Assembly (NCBI GenBank): GCA_937900875.1
Contig: CALCGD010000190.1
Location: 1 to 32,286, forward strand
DNA from: an uncultured Flavobacteriales bacterium
Lineage (GTDB): Bacteria; Bacteroidota; Bacteroidia; UBA10329
Reading direction: 5' to 3'
DNA: 32,286 nucleotides
The first letter of the stretch is position 1, and each line of letters opens with the position of its first letter. Shown here piece by piece: positions 1 to 7,802 of the stretch. A program made the position numbers and the translations under genes. The notes below the pieces were generated by a model. It ran no database searches. It was not told the origin of the DNA and was given only the letters and a program-made list of their open reading frames with translations.

Positions 1-2725
1 TATCAGACACAACAACTTTTGCTGTGTGCGGTGCATTTCTTAGTACGTTGTCTTCTTCGTCAGATTCACCACGTTCTATTTCGCTAATCTCCTCTCTAAT
101 GGCAATCATTGTGTCCACAAATTTGTCTAGTTCAGCTTTTGACTCGCTTTCTGTCGGCTCTACCATCAAGGTTCCCGCAACTGGGAAAGAAACGGTTGGT
201 GCGTGGTAACCGTAATCCATCAATCTCTTGGCAATATCACCAACCTCTACCCCTGCTACTTTCTTGAAATCTCGACAGTCTAGAATCATTTCGTGAGCCA
301 CAGTGCCGTGCTTTCCTGAGTACAAAATTGGGTAATACTTAGCCAACTTCGTTTTCATGTAATTAGCATTAAGAATAGCGTACTCTGTGCTTTTTTTAAC
401 CCCAGAAGCGCCAAGCATTTTAATGTATCCGTAGGAAATAAGGAGAATGAGCGCACTACCCCAAGGAGCTGCAGAAACAGCCGAAATTGGCTGAGAGCCG
501 CCCATTGGAACAACGGCATGACCTGGTAAGAACGGTGCTAGGTGTTTTGCAACGCCAATCGGTCCCATTCCCGGTCCACCTCCACCGTGTGGGATGGCAA
601 ATGTCTTATGCAAATTAAGGTGGCAGACATCCGCTCCAATCAGTCCTGGATTCGTAAGACCGACTTGAGCATTCATATTGGCGCCATCCATATAAACTTG
701 ACCGCCATTATCATGGATTAACTTGGTGACATCCTGAATGGACTCTTCAAATACACCGTGTGTAGATGGGTAAGTAACCATCAAACATGAAAGGTTTTCT
801 GCGTGCTCTTCCGCTTTCGCTCTCAAATCGTCTACATCAATGTTACCGCTCTCGTCACATTTGGTAACAATCACTTTCATGCCTGCCATTACAGCACTTG
901 CTGGGTTTGTACCATGGGCAGAAGCTGGAATAAGCGCCACATTTCTGTGCGAATCTCCTCTGCTTTTGTGGTATTGATCAATAACCATGAGTCCAGCATA
1001 CTCTCCTTGCGCACCTGAGTTAGGCTGAAAGGAAACTGCCTCAAACCCGGTGATCTCACATAAGGCTTTCTCCAATTCATTGAAAACAATTTGGTAGCCC
1101 TTGGTTTGGTAAAGAGGTACAAACGGATGAATGTTGGCAAATTCGGGCATGCTTATCGGATACAACTCACTTGCAGCATTCAATTTCATGGTGCATGAAC
1201 CAAGCGAAATCATTGAGTGAACCAAAGAAATGTCCTTGTTTTCTAACCGCTTGATGTACCGCATCATTTCAGTTTCTGAATGATACGAATTGAACACGGG
1301 GTGCGTTAGGTAATCATCAGAACGAAGTGTGCTTGCTGGAAGAGTTCCCGTGCTTTGTTCAAGCTCTTCTACTTTAACATAAATCGGATCTTTGTCTGCA
1401 GCGCTCGCAAAAATTTCAAGAATTTTTTGAATCTGACCGAGGTTGGTCATTTCATCCAAACTGATTCCCACCGAACGATTATCTACATATCTAAAGTTGA
1501 CTTGTTCACCTTCAGCAATCTCTTTAATCTCCGTTACAGTAACTCCATTTGATAGTACCACATGAAGTGTATCGAAATAGTTTTTGGACTTTATTTCGTA
1601 TCCAAGCGCTTCTATTTTCGAAGCTAATACAGCCGTTTTCACGTGAATATTTGTGGCAATATCTTTCAGTCCGTTTGGACCATGATACACTGCATACATA
1701 CTGGCCATGATGGCTAATAGAGCTTGAGCAGTACAAATGTTAGAAGTTGCCTTATCTCTTTTAATGTGTTGCTCTCGTGTTTGAAGCGCCATTCTTAGTG
1801 CTGGATTGCCCTGAGAGTCTACAGAAACACCAATAATTCTACCCGGAATGTTTCTCTTAAAATCTTCTCTTGTTGCGAAAAAAGCAGCGTGCGGGCCTCC
1901 GTATCCGAGAGGTACTCCGAAACGCTGCGTATTACCTACAACGACATCGGCACCCCAACTTCCTGGGCTTTCAAGCAACACTAAACTCATTAAATCTGCA
2001 GCAACTGCAACATAAGCTCCTACACCGTGCGCTTTCTCAACAAAAGCACTTAAATCTTTAACCTCACCATTAACAGATGGATATTGAAGCAGAGCACCAA
2101 AAAACTCATCAGAAAGATGAACATCATCGTGGTCTCCTATCGTCAATTCAATTCCAAGTGGTGTAGAACGTGTATGAAGTAAATCTATCGTTTGAGGAAA
2201 GCAATCTGCAGAAACAAAGAATTTGCAAACTCCTCTTTTTGTCGCTTCGCGAGAGCGGGAATTGTACAACATAATCATCGCCTCAGCTGCTGCCGTTGCC
2301 TCATCCAGCAAAGAAGCATTGGCAATTTCCAATCCTGTAAGATCGCTTACCATGGTTTGAAAATTCAATAATGCCTCTAATCTTCCTTGGGCAATTTCTG
2401 CCTGATACGGAGTATAAGCTGTATACCAACCTGGGTTTTCTAAAACGTTTCTTTTAATAACGTTCGGAACCACTGTATCGTAATACCCTAATCCTATGTA
2501 AGATCGATACAGCTTGTTCTTTTTACCAATTGATTGAATGTGGCTCAAATATTCCACCTCGGTCATTGCCTCAGGCAAATCCAAATCTTTTTTCATTCTG
2601 ATGGATGCTGGAATTGTCTTGGCAATAAGTTCTTCCAAGCTTCCCATTCCAATTGTGCTGAGCATATCCTGAAGATCGGCTTCTCTGGGTCCTACATGTC
2701 GGTTAACAAACGTGTCTTGTTTCAT
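1..2725 (-). CDS. gcvP: Glycine dehydrogenase (decarboxylating), P protein of the glycine cleavage system; C-terminus outside window
   Basis: The PLP-dependent P protein decarboxylates glycine and passes the aminomethyl group to the lipoyl arm of H protein. The reading frame runs from an ATG at 2725 off the left edge, giving about 908 codons; the family is usually 950-960 residues, so only the last few dozen are missing. The N-terminus [15 protein letters not shown] is typical, both halves of the long single-chain form are present, and the PLP-lysine region [18 protein letters not shown] lies near 580-635. This is the fused P protein, not the split gcvPA/gcvPB form. A TAnnTTTG element sits 22 bp upstream of the ATG. 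No gcvH or gcvT is visible in the window. Identification is firm; the reading was made by translating the strand directly. Confidence 0.96.
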   Translation of the reverse strand, partial: MKQDTFVNRHVGPREADLQDMLSTIGMGSLEELIAKTIPASIRMKKDLDLPEAMTEVEYLSHIQSIGKKNKLYRSYIGLGYYDTVVPNVIKRNVLENPGWYTAYTPYQAEIAQGRLEALLNFQTMVSDLTGLEIANASLLDEATAAAEAMIMLYNSRSREATKRGVCKFFVSADCFPQTIDLLHTRSTPLGIELTIGDHDDVHLSDEFFGALLQYPSVNGEVKDLSAFVEKAHGVGAYVAVAADLMSLVLLESPGSWGADVVVGNTQRFGVPLGYGGPHAAFFATREDFKRNIPGRIIGVSVDSQGNPALRMALQTREQHIKRDKATSNICTAQALLAIMASMYAVYHGPNGLKDIATNIHVKTAVLASKIEALGYEIKSKNYFDTLHVVLSNGVTVTEIKEIAEGEQVNFRYVDNRSVGISLDEMTNLGQIQKILEIFASAADKDPIYVKVEELEQSTGTLPASTLRSDDYLTHPVFNSYHSETEMMRYIKRLENKDISLVHSMISLGSCTMKLNAASELYPISMPEFANIHPFVPLYQTKGYQIVFNELEKALCEITGFEAVSFQPNSGAQGEYAGLMVIDQYHKSRGDSHRNVALIPASAHGTNPASAVMAGMKVIVTKCDESGNIDVDDLRAKAEEHAENLSCLMVTYPSTHGVFEESIQDVTKLIHDNGGQVYMDGANMNAQVGLTNPGLIGADVCHLNLHKTFAIPHGGGGPGMGPIGVAKHLAPFLPGHAVVPMGGSQPISAVSAAPWGSALILLISYGYIKMLGASGVKKSTEYAILNANYMKTKLAKYYPILYSGKHGTVAHEMILDCRDFKKVAGVEVGDIAKRLMDYGYHAPTVSFPVAGTLMVEPTESESKAELDKFVDTMIAIREEISEIERGESDEEDNVLRNAPHTAKVVVSD

Positions 2726-2747
2726 ACTTGATTTTTCTGAGATCGCG

Positions 2748-2755
2748 CAAATTTA
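2748..2755 (-). promoter_or_regulatory. Bacteroidota-type -7 element upstream of gcvP
   Basis: On the minus strand this reads TAAATTTG, an exact match to TAnnTTTG, 22 bp before the gcvP ATG. I see no good TTG-type -33 box at the usual spacing, so the call rests on the -7 motif and its position. Confidence 0.45.
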
Positions 2756-2779
2756 CTACTGCAAACAATTGTATACAGG

Positions 2780-2820
2780 TCAATTTGTTCATTTTATACA
2801 CAAGTAACTGTATAAATTGA
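2780..2820. repeat. Nested inverted repeat in the gcvP / 2879 divergent intergenic region
   Basis: Two perfect 7-bp inverted repeats occur here: TCAATTT (2780-2786) with AAATTGA (2814-2820), and inside it TTATACA (2794-2800) with TGTATAA (2809-2815), leaving an 8-nt loop. The repeat lies between the -7 elements of the two divergent genes, where an operator for either would be expected. No regulator binding it is known. Confidence 0.45.
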
Positions 2821-2854
2821 CGTATGCCACACCTAACCACGTAGGGCATTTGGA

Positions 2855-2862
2855 TATATTTG
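2855..2862 (+). promoter_or_regulatory. Bacteroidota-type -7 element upstream of the 2879 gene
   Basis: TATATTTG matches TAnnTTTG exactly and ends 16 bp before the ATG at 2879. A matching -33 box is not evident. Confidence 0.45.
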
Positions 2863-2878
2863 AAATCTACTATTCGAA

Positions 2879-3862
2879 ATGACAATTTCACGGTTTACTG
2901 TATTCATGCTCGTCAGTTTGCTGGCCTTAAGCGCAAAAGCTCAAGACAGTCTTCTACTCACAAACGGAAAGATTAAAAATCTGAAAGGCGTGGTGGTCTA
3001 CACCGATCATGATGATATTCTGTATCAAAATGACCGTCAGCGCAAACAGATGAAGGCGTACGTTTCTCGAATGCAAAGCAACCATAACAAGCCTGCATAC
3101 ATCAAGAAACAAGAGAAGGAAAGGATCAAAACCCAAGATCGCGAAAAAGCGAAACAGGCGAAAGATCAGCAAAAGCTAGCCCAGTTGAAATCCGATTTCG
3201 AAACAAACGTAGCTAGGAATTTAGAACGGTTAACTCCGGCTGATTTTGAAAAATGGAAGAATCGAGAACTGGACAAAATAAAGGCCATTGAGAAGAAAAA
3301 AGAGCTTAACGATGCTCTAGACAAGCAGATTGTAGCCTCACGACAGAACAAAAAAGAAGCGAAAGAAAGAGCCAAATTCACCAAACGATTTGCCAGAGAC
3401 TTAGCCTTTTCGGTGCTAAAATCCGACTCTACTGAAATTATCGTTTACAATGCAGATACCCTGGGTTATTTTGCAGATGGCGATGCTGAGGTAGATTATG
3501 GTATTACCGAAATGCGAGCCTATATGAAAGGGCAACAAGCTGGGCGAAAACATAAAACCACATTCGACATGCTTATGGGCTTGGGTATAGGAGCTATTAG
3601 TTCTGGTGCTGGTGCTTATTGGGGGCCATCCATACCGGCAGGATATATAATCGTCACCTCTATTGCTAATACTAAGATTAAGAATAAGGCGGGAGTTGAA
3701 CCAAGTTTACTCGAAAATCAGGCTTTTCTAGATGGTTACGAAAAATCAGCCAAGCGTAAGAAGACCTGGTCGTTTGTTAAAGGCTCTATTGCTGGGCTGG
3801 GCTTCGGAATTCTAATGTGGGATGGAATAGTAAGAGGAGAAGGATTACCCGGGCCTAGATAA
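2879..3862 (+). CDS. Secreted/periplasmic coiled-coil protein with two glycine-rich hydrophobic segments, unknown function
   Basis: A 327-residue protein I do not recognise. Residues 1-21 form a signal peptide ending AKA|Q. Residues about 30-50 resemble the short beta segment seen in many Bacteroidota exported proteins. Residues about 70-175 are very rich in Lys, Glu, Gln and Arg and should form a long charged helix or coiled coil. Two segments share a pattern: around 213-246 (YMKGQQAG, then KHKTT, then a Gly-rich hydrophobic run) and around 283-316 (FLDGYEKSAKRKKT, then another Gly-rich hydrophobic run), which suggests an internal duplication. Such Gly-rich hydrophobic stretches could insert in a membrane. 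It starts at the first ATG after a -7 element and ends 3 bp before the UbiA-like gene, so the two are almost certainly co-transcribed. Confidence 0.8.
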   Translation: MTISRFTVFMLVSLLALSAKAQDSLLLTNGKIKNLKGVVVYTDHDDILYQNDRQRKQMKAYVSRMQSNHNKPAYIKKQEKERIKTQDREKAKQAKDQQKLAQLKSDFETNVARNLERLTPADFEKWKNRELDKIKAIEKKKELNDALDKQIVASRQNKKEAKERAKFTKRFARDLAFSVLKSDSTEIIVYNADTLGYFADGDAEVDYGITEMRAYMKGQQAGRKHKTTFDMLMGLGIGAISSGAGAYWGPSIPAGYIIVTSIANTKIKNKAGVEPSLLENQAFLDGYEKSAKRKKTWSFVKGSIAGLGFGILMWDGIVRGEGLPGPR

Positions 3863-3865
3863 CAC

Positions 3866-4717
3866 ATGCGTGGTTTAATCACGTATTTCGTTTTCGGTAG
3901 CTGGTGGGTGGCCATTTGCGCTGCCAGCATGGGACTCTTAACCTGGTACGAACTCACCAAATCTTGGTGGAATGCCCCGATCTTCGTATTCATTCTTGGC
4001 TCTACCCTAGTTGTCTACAACCTCAATATGCTTTCGGGCCTAAAAGAACTGCGCAAAATGGGCACCCATTCCGAGCGCCATCATTGGTGTATGGAAAATG
4101 AATTGGCCATGAAAGTTACATTAGGAATTGGCTTGCTCCTATCTGCCATTTCGATTTGGTTTCTCAATCCAATCATATGGCTATTGATGATTCCGTTGGG
4201 TTTTCTGGCATTGGCGTATGCCGCTCCTATTGTGCGAAGAAATGCGGACAAAATTCGTATCAGAGAAATAGGGCTTTGGAAAATTTTTATCATAGCCATT
4301 GTTTGGGCCGGTATGACAGCAATACTTCCTGCGGTAGAGCTACTAGGCTGGCATCAAGTAGAAACGCCCCACACTTGGATGCTAGCCACTGAACGAGCGA
4401 TTTTCATTCTCGCCATTACCATTCCGTTTGACATTAGAGATTTGGTCAACGATGCTAAAAAAGACGTGCAAACCTTGCCTTCTGTACTTACCTGGCAATG
4501 GGCCGTGGTGCTATCCGTATTTCTAATAGGCGCGTTTATTTGTCTATTAACCCTTCGGCTTGGCTTAGATGGCCGATTTATGGGTTACGCTGTTTCTTCA
4601 ATTATTGCAGCAGTAGGATTGGCATTTGCAACACCAAACCGCAACGACATGTACTGCTCTTTTTGGATAGAAGGAACAATGCTTCTGCAATTTTTCGCGG
4701 TCTTATTATTGGCTTGA
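3866..4717 (+). CDS. UbiA-like prenyltransferase-family integral membrane protein with a degenerate first Asp motif
   Basis: A 283-residue, very hydrophobic protein with about eight likely membrane segments, about the size of UbiA-superfamily prenyltransferases (which join a polyprenyl diphosphate to an acceptor ring). The second Asp-rich motif is recognisable at residues 189-200 (DIRDLVNDAKKD, followed by VQTLP). At the position of the first motif (usually NDxxDxxxD) the protein reads YNLNMLSGLKELRK near 51-64 and lacks the aspartates that bind Mg-diphosphate. The call is therefore family membership by layout and the second motif; catalytic activity is uncertain and the substrate unknown. 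The ATG is 3 bp after the stop of the upstream coiled-coil gene, indicating co-expression. It could instead be a non-enzymatic relative or act on an unusual donor. Confidence 0.65.
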   Translation: MRGLITYFVFGSWWVAICAASMGLLTWYELTKSWWNAPIFVFILGSTLVVYNLNMLSGLKELRKMGTHSERHHWCMENELAMKVTLGIGLLLSAISIWFLNPIIWLLMIPLGFLALAYAAPIVRRNADKIRIREIGLWKIFIIAIVWAGMTAILPAVELLGWHQVETPHTWMLATERAIFILAITIPFDIRDLVNDAKKDVQTLPSVLTWQWAVVLSVFLIGAFICLLTLRLGLDGRFMGYAVSSIIAAVGLAFATPNRNDMYCSFWIEGTMLLQFFAVLLLA

Positions 4718-4761
4718 CAACTCACTAGGTTGCAGTACGTCTTAGTTCCAAATACAACATC

Positions 4762-5382
4762 ATGAAACAACTATTAACGCTTGCAATTGTAATTTCTTGC
4801 GCACAACTTTTTGCCCAAGGCGGCATAAGTTCTATTACCGTTGTGCCCGCAAACCCAACCGTAGATGATGAAGTGGTTATGTACGTAGATGTTCAATTTA
4901 CAAGCGGAGATTGCCAATTAGACAATCAAGACGTTGGCACCAACGGATTTAACGTAAGTGCTTATGCCCATCATTGCGTTGGCTTACTAACAGTTATTTG
5001 CGAAACCACAGATACTTTCGAAATTGGCCAACTTCCTGCAGGAGATTACACATTCGACTTTACACTTACCAGCGGATTTGGCGGACCAGGTTGTAGCGCA
5101 GGAATTATTCCTGATGATGCGGGCCAGCTACAATTCACAGTAACCAATAGTGTTGGAATTCAGGATTTAACATCAGCATCTGGTTTCATCTACCCAAACC
5201 CAACAACTGGTATAATTAGCCTTAATAAATCGCTAACTAGCCATGCCATTCTTACTAATATAGAAGGGCAAAAATTACGTGAGTTTGATGCAGGCGCTAA
5301 AGAACTCGACTTATCGGATTTACCAGCAGGAATCTACTTTTTAAGCACCGAAAAGGGACGATACAAATTCGTCAAAAACTAG
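4762..5382 (+). CDS. Small secreted protein with T9SS type A sorting domain
   Basis: A 206-residue protein. Residues 1-18 are a signal peptide (cut near LFA|Q). The central region, about 20-130, is a beta-rich domain with several cysteines (in DCQ, HCV, ICE and GCS contexts) that could form disulfides; I do not recognise the fold. The C-terminal 70 residues carry the hallmarks of a type IX secretion sorting domain: YPNPTTG near 150, a central ILTNIEGQKLRE strand, LPAGIYFL, and a basic end (KGRYKFVKN). The cargo is expected to cross the outer membrane and be released or attached to the cell surface. The gene ends in a 4-bp stop overlap with the convergent lipoprotein gene. Confidence 0.82.
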   Translation: MKQLLTLAIVISCAQLFAQGGISSITVVPANPTVDDEVVMYVDVQFTSGDCQLDNQDVGTNGFNVSAYAHHCVGLLTVICETTDTFEIGQLPAGDYTFDFTLTSGFGGPGCSAGIIPDDAGQLQFTVTNSVGIQDLTSASGFIYPNPTTGIISLNKSLTSHAILTNIEGQKLREFDAGAKELDLSDLPAGIYFLSTEKGRYKFVKN

Positions 5383-6128
5383 TCTGTCCGTTCTAAATTA
5401 TTAAGATAAATACGGGCAATGTTTGCCGCCATTGGATTTTCTCGATCCATTCTTTCTGGATGCCATTGCACACCAATAATGAACGGATGTGTGGATTTAT
5501 CCTCCCAATAAAACGACTCTATTATTGAGTCTTTAGAGTGTGCCAAAACCTTAAACCCATCTGCCAATTCATCAATTGCTTGATGATGATTTGAATTCAC
5601 TTCGGCACTATCCTTTTCCAGTACTTTGGCTAACCACGGATGGCAATAAACCATGTGGTAAGCATCGCCTTTTTCTTGTTGATGAATGGAAGAACCAATT
5701 TCAGAAGGAATATCTACAATGAGCGAACCTCCTTTGGCCACATTCAATAATTGCATTCCTCGGCAACCACCCAAAAGCGGAATTTTTCGTTTGAAAGAAT
5801 GCTCAACCAGCGCCAATTCCAACGAATCTCGGTAAGCATCAATCGGTCCGCATTGCGCTACGGAAGAATCTTTCTCATAGCGTGACGGATGAATGTCTTT
5901 GCCCCCAGTGAGAATCATTCCATCAACCTCCGCTAAGATTTTTTCTAACGAATCTGCAGACAAACCATACGCTTGATAGAATGTGAGCGTGCTATCGAAA
6001 TGCAACAACCAATTCTGATAGCTATTGTTAGGATAGTACATTGAAATAAGCACGGATTTTCCCTTTTCAGGAACGGTGCTACATCCAAAAAAAAGGGAGG
6101 TAATAATTATGAGAATCAGAAATTTCAA
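5379..6128 (-). CDS. Lipoprotein of the class-I glutamine amidotransferase-like / peptidase C26 (gamma-glutamyl hydrolase) family
   Basis: A 249-residue protein starting at TTG 6128, whose bases overlap the TGA stop of the upstream gene (TTGA). Starting there gives a clean lipoprotein signal: KFLILIIITSLFFG followed by Cys16. The longer ATG-started frame from 6188 would add 20 polar residues that bury the signal peptide, so I reject that start. The catalytic set of the C26 family is present: nucleophile Cys122 in GGCRGMQLLN, the NSNHHQA motif near 178-184, and His223/Glu225 in GVQWHPE. Relatives such as PuuD hydrolyse gamma-glutamyl bonds (for example gamma-glutamyl-GABA) in the cytoplasm; this copy is predicted to be membrane-anchored outside the cytoplasm, so its substrate is open. 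It is the last gene of the hemL operon. Confidence 0.82.
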   Translation of the reverse strand: MKFLILIIITSLFFGCSTVPEKGKSVLISMYYPNNSYQNWLLHFDSTLTFYQAYGLSADSLEKILAEVDGMILTGGKDIHPSRYEKDSSVAQCGPIDAYRDSLELALVEHSFKRKIPLLGGCRGMQLLNVAKGGSLIVDIPSEIGSSIHQQEKGDAYHMVYCHPWLAKVLEKDSAEVNSNHHQAIDELADGFKVLAHSKDSIIESFYWEDKSTHPFIIGVQWHPERMDRENPMAANIARIYLNNLERTD

Positions 6129-6427
6129 ACTGTGCCGTTTAACACACCATTTACAAACGGCAACATTCCGGCAGGACCAGAATCCCAATCTTTCATATGC
6201 ACAGTAGTAGATTTACTCACCTCAAATATGTATCGAATAATCTCTAGTCTTGTCTCAATATCAATTCCTGCGCCCATTATTACCACATCAATGGACTGAT
6301 CCTCAAAAACCTGCTTTACATCATCAATGGTAGTCCCTCCAAAGAGGTTTACATCCTGTGCATCGATTTTGCTTTTCACATCATCGACAATCATTCCTTT
6401 TCGACCTAAAAGCAGGCAGTTTTTCAT
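6125..6427 (-). CDS. Small conserved-looking cytoplasmic protein, unknown function
   Basis: A 100-residue protein with no signal peptide or membrane segment. The alternation of strands and helices (KNCLLLG; VNLFGGTTIDDV; IDVVIMGAGID; a helix ETRLEIIRYIFEV; STTVHMKD) looks like a small Rossmann-like or receiver-like alpha/beta fold, but nucleotide-binding or phosphoacceptor residues cannot be assigned. The C-terminus (GPAGMLPFVNGVL) is hydrophobic and glycine-rich. I do not recognise a named family. It starts 4 bp after the hemL stop, and its stop overlaps the TTG start of the lipoprotein gene, so the three genes are very probably one transcript with translational coupling. Confidence 0.75.
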   Translation of the reverse strand: MKNCLLLGRKGMIVDDVKSKIDAQDVNLFGGTTIDDVKQVFEDQSIDVVIMGAGIDIETRLEIIRYIFEVSKSTTVHMKDWDSGPAGMLPFVNGVLNGTV

Positions 6428-6431
6428 GTTT

Positions 6432-7724
6432 TCAGCTTAGTGCTTTATCTAAAGATAGATTGATTATTCGAGCTGCTTCGGCTAACTCTTCTTCGGTATG
6501 CGCGGCACTAACAAATCCAACTTCATAACCAGAAGGGCCTATGTAAAAGCCGTTTTCCAGTAAAGAGTGATAAAATATTCGGTAAATATTCATGCTTTCA
6601 GGGTCAATTTCCTGAGCGCTTCTAATGCTAGGTCTGTCTGAAAAAGCAATCCAGTAAATTGATCCAATCGAGAACATTTTAACCTTGTATCCTTTCTCTT
6701 CCACATGCTCCAATACAGTCGAAACCAACTTCTGTGTTTTCTTTTCCATGGCTGGATAGAAATCATCTCCTAGCAGTTGCTCCAAAGCAGCTTTTCCTGC
6801 CGCCATCGCAACTGGATTTCCACTCAATGTCCCTGCCTGGTAAACAGGTCCAAGTGGTGAAATTGAATTCATAATTTTTTCGCTGGAAGCAAACGCACCA
6901 ACAGGCATTCCGCCTCCAATGATTTTCCCAAGTGTAATAATGTCGGGCTTGATATCATACAAACCAGAAGCGCCTTCAAAACCAACTCTAAACCCGCTAA
7001 TAACCTCATCAAAAATGAGCATTGCATTTTCATCCGAACAGATTTCACGCAGCGCTCTAAGAAATTTTCCATCCTGCAAAAGCAAGCCATTATTGGCAGG
7101 AATCGGCTCAATAATAATTGCTGCGATATCATCCTTGAATCGCTCAAAAGCGTCTTTCACCGCCTCAATATCATTCAATGCAATCACAATGGTCTCGTCC
7201 GTATAGCTTTTCGGAACACCAGCAGAGCTAGACTCGCCTAAGGTTACCAAACCAGAACCAGCTTTAACCAAAAGAGAATCTACATGGCCATGGTAGCAAC
7301 CTTCAAATTTGATAATCTTATTACGTCCTGTGTAGCCTCTTGCCAATCGAATGGCACTCATTACAGCTTCGGTTCCAGAACTCACAAATCGTATGCGTTC
7401 CACAAAACGGTGATTACCCAGAATCAAATCTGCCAACTCATTCTCTTGAACTGATGGCGCTCCGAAAGAAGTTCCATTTCTAACCGCGCCAATTATGGCG
7501 TCTTCAACTTTCTGATTCGCATGCCCAAGAATGAGTGGTCCCCAACTACCGCAGAAATCGATGTATTCATTTCCATCTGCATCCCAAACCTTACTTCCTT
7601 GTCCTTTGGTTAGAAAACGAGGTGTTCCTCCAACGCTACCGAATGCCCTAACTGGACTATTTACTCCTCCTGGAAAAAGCGTTTTTGCCTTTTCAAATAA
7701 CTGTGCTGAATTTTCTGTGCTCAT
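6432..7724 (-). CDS. hemL: Glutamate-1-semialdehyde 2,1-aminomutase
   Basis: This enzyme converts glutamate-1-semialdehyde to 5-aminolevulinate in the C5 route to haem. The product from ATG 7724 is 430 residues, the normal length, starting MSTENSAQLFEKAK. An upstream in-frame ATG at 7802 would add 26 residues that are not part of the family and would consume the divergent promoter, so it is rejected. Key features: substrate and PLP loop SSGTEAVMSAIR near 115-126, IFDEVISGFR with Asp239, and the PLP lysine Lys267 in TLGKIIGGGMPVGAF. It leads a minus-strand operon with the 100-residue gene and the C26-type lipoprotein. A good Bacteroidota promoter (7742-7772) lies just upstream. No hemA or other haem genes are in the window. 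Confidence 0.97.
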   Translation of the reverse strand: MSTENSAQLFEKAKTLFPGGVNSPVRAFGSVGGTPRFLTKGQGSKVWDADGNEYIDFCGSWGPLILGHANQKVEDAIIGAVRNGTSFGAPSVQENELADLILGNHRFVERIRFVSSGTEAVMSAIRLARGYTGRNKIIKFEGCYHGHVDSLLVKAGSGLVTLGESSSAGVPKSYTDETIVIALNDIEAVKDAFERFKDDIAAIIIEPIPANNGLLLQDGKFLRALREICSDENAMLIFDEVISGFRVGFEGASGLYDIKPDIITLGKIIGGGMPVGAFASSEKIMNSISPLGPVYQAGTLSGNPVAMAAGKAALEQLLGDDFYPAMEKKTQKLVSTVLEHVEEKGYKVKMFSIGSIYWIAFSDRPSIRSAQEIDPESMNIYRIFYHSLLENGFYIGPSGYEVGFVSAAHTEEELAEAARIINLSLDKALS

Positions 7725-7741
7725 CTTTTGCTTTGAGCGCG

Positions 7742-7772
7742 CAAAGGTAAACGGCCGAATGATGACACAAAA
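7742..7772 (-). promoter_or_regulatory. hemL promoter (-33 TTTG, -7 TAnnTTTG)
   Basis: On the minus strand TTTTG (7768-7772) and TACCTTTG (7742-7749) are separated by 18 nt, matching the Bacteroidota consensus spacing. The -7 element ends 17 bp before the hemL ATG at 7724. This is the best promoter match in the window and supports the 7724 start. Confidence 0.65.
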
Positions 7773-7799
7773 TGATATTGCATCATTTGCGACATTTGC
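7758..7799. repeat. Inverted and tandem short repeats between hemL and kynU
   Basis: AATGATG (7758-7764) and CATCATT (7781-7787) are perfect 7-bp inverted arms with a 16-nt spacer that covers the hemL -33 box. Overlapping them are two tandem 9-mers, ATCATTTGC (7782-7790) and GACATTTGC (7791-7799), directly before the kynU ATG. They may be an operator for one or both divergent genes. Confidence 0.4.
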
Positions 7800-7802
7800 C
7801 AC

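Noticed and set aside
2726-2878. A glycine riboswitch upstream of gcvP
   Set aside because: The gap is only 153 bp and is shared by divergent promoters, and I see no tandem aptamer structure, only short inverted repeats.
6129-6188. N-terminal extension of the C26-type lipoprotein from ATG 6188
   Set aside because: It overlaps the upstream gene by 64 bp and would place 20 polar residues before the lipoprotein signal.
7725-7802. N-terminal extension of hemL from ATG 7802
   Set aside because: The extra 26 residues are not family-like and would cover the hemL promoter; ATG 7724 gives the normal length.
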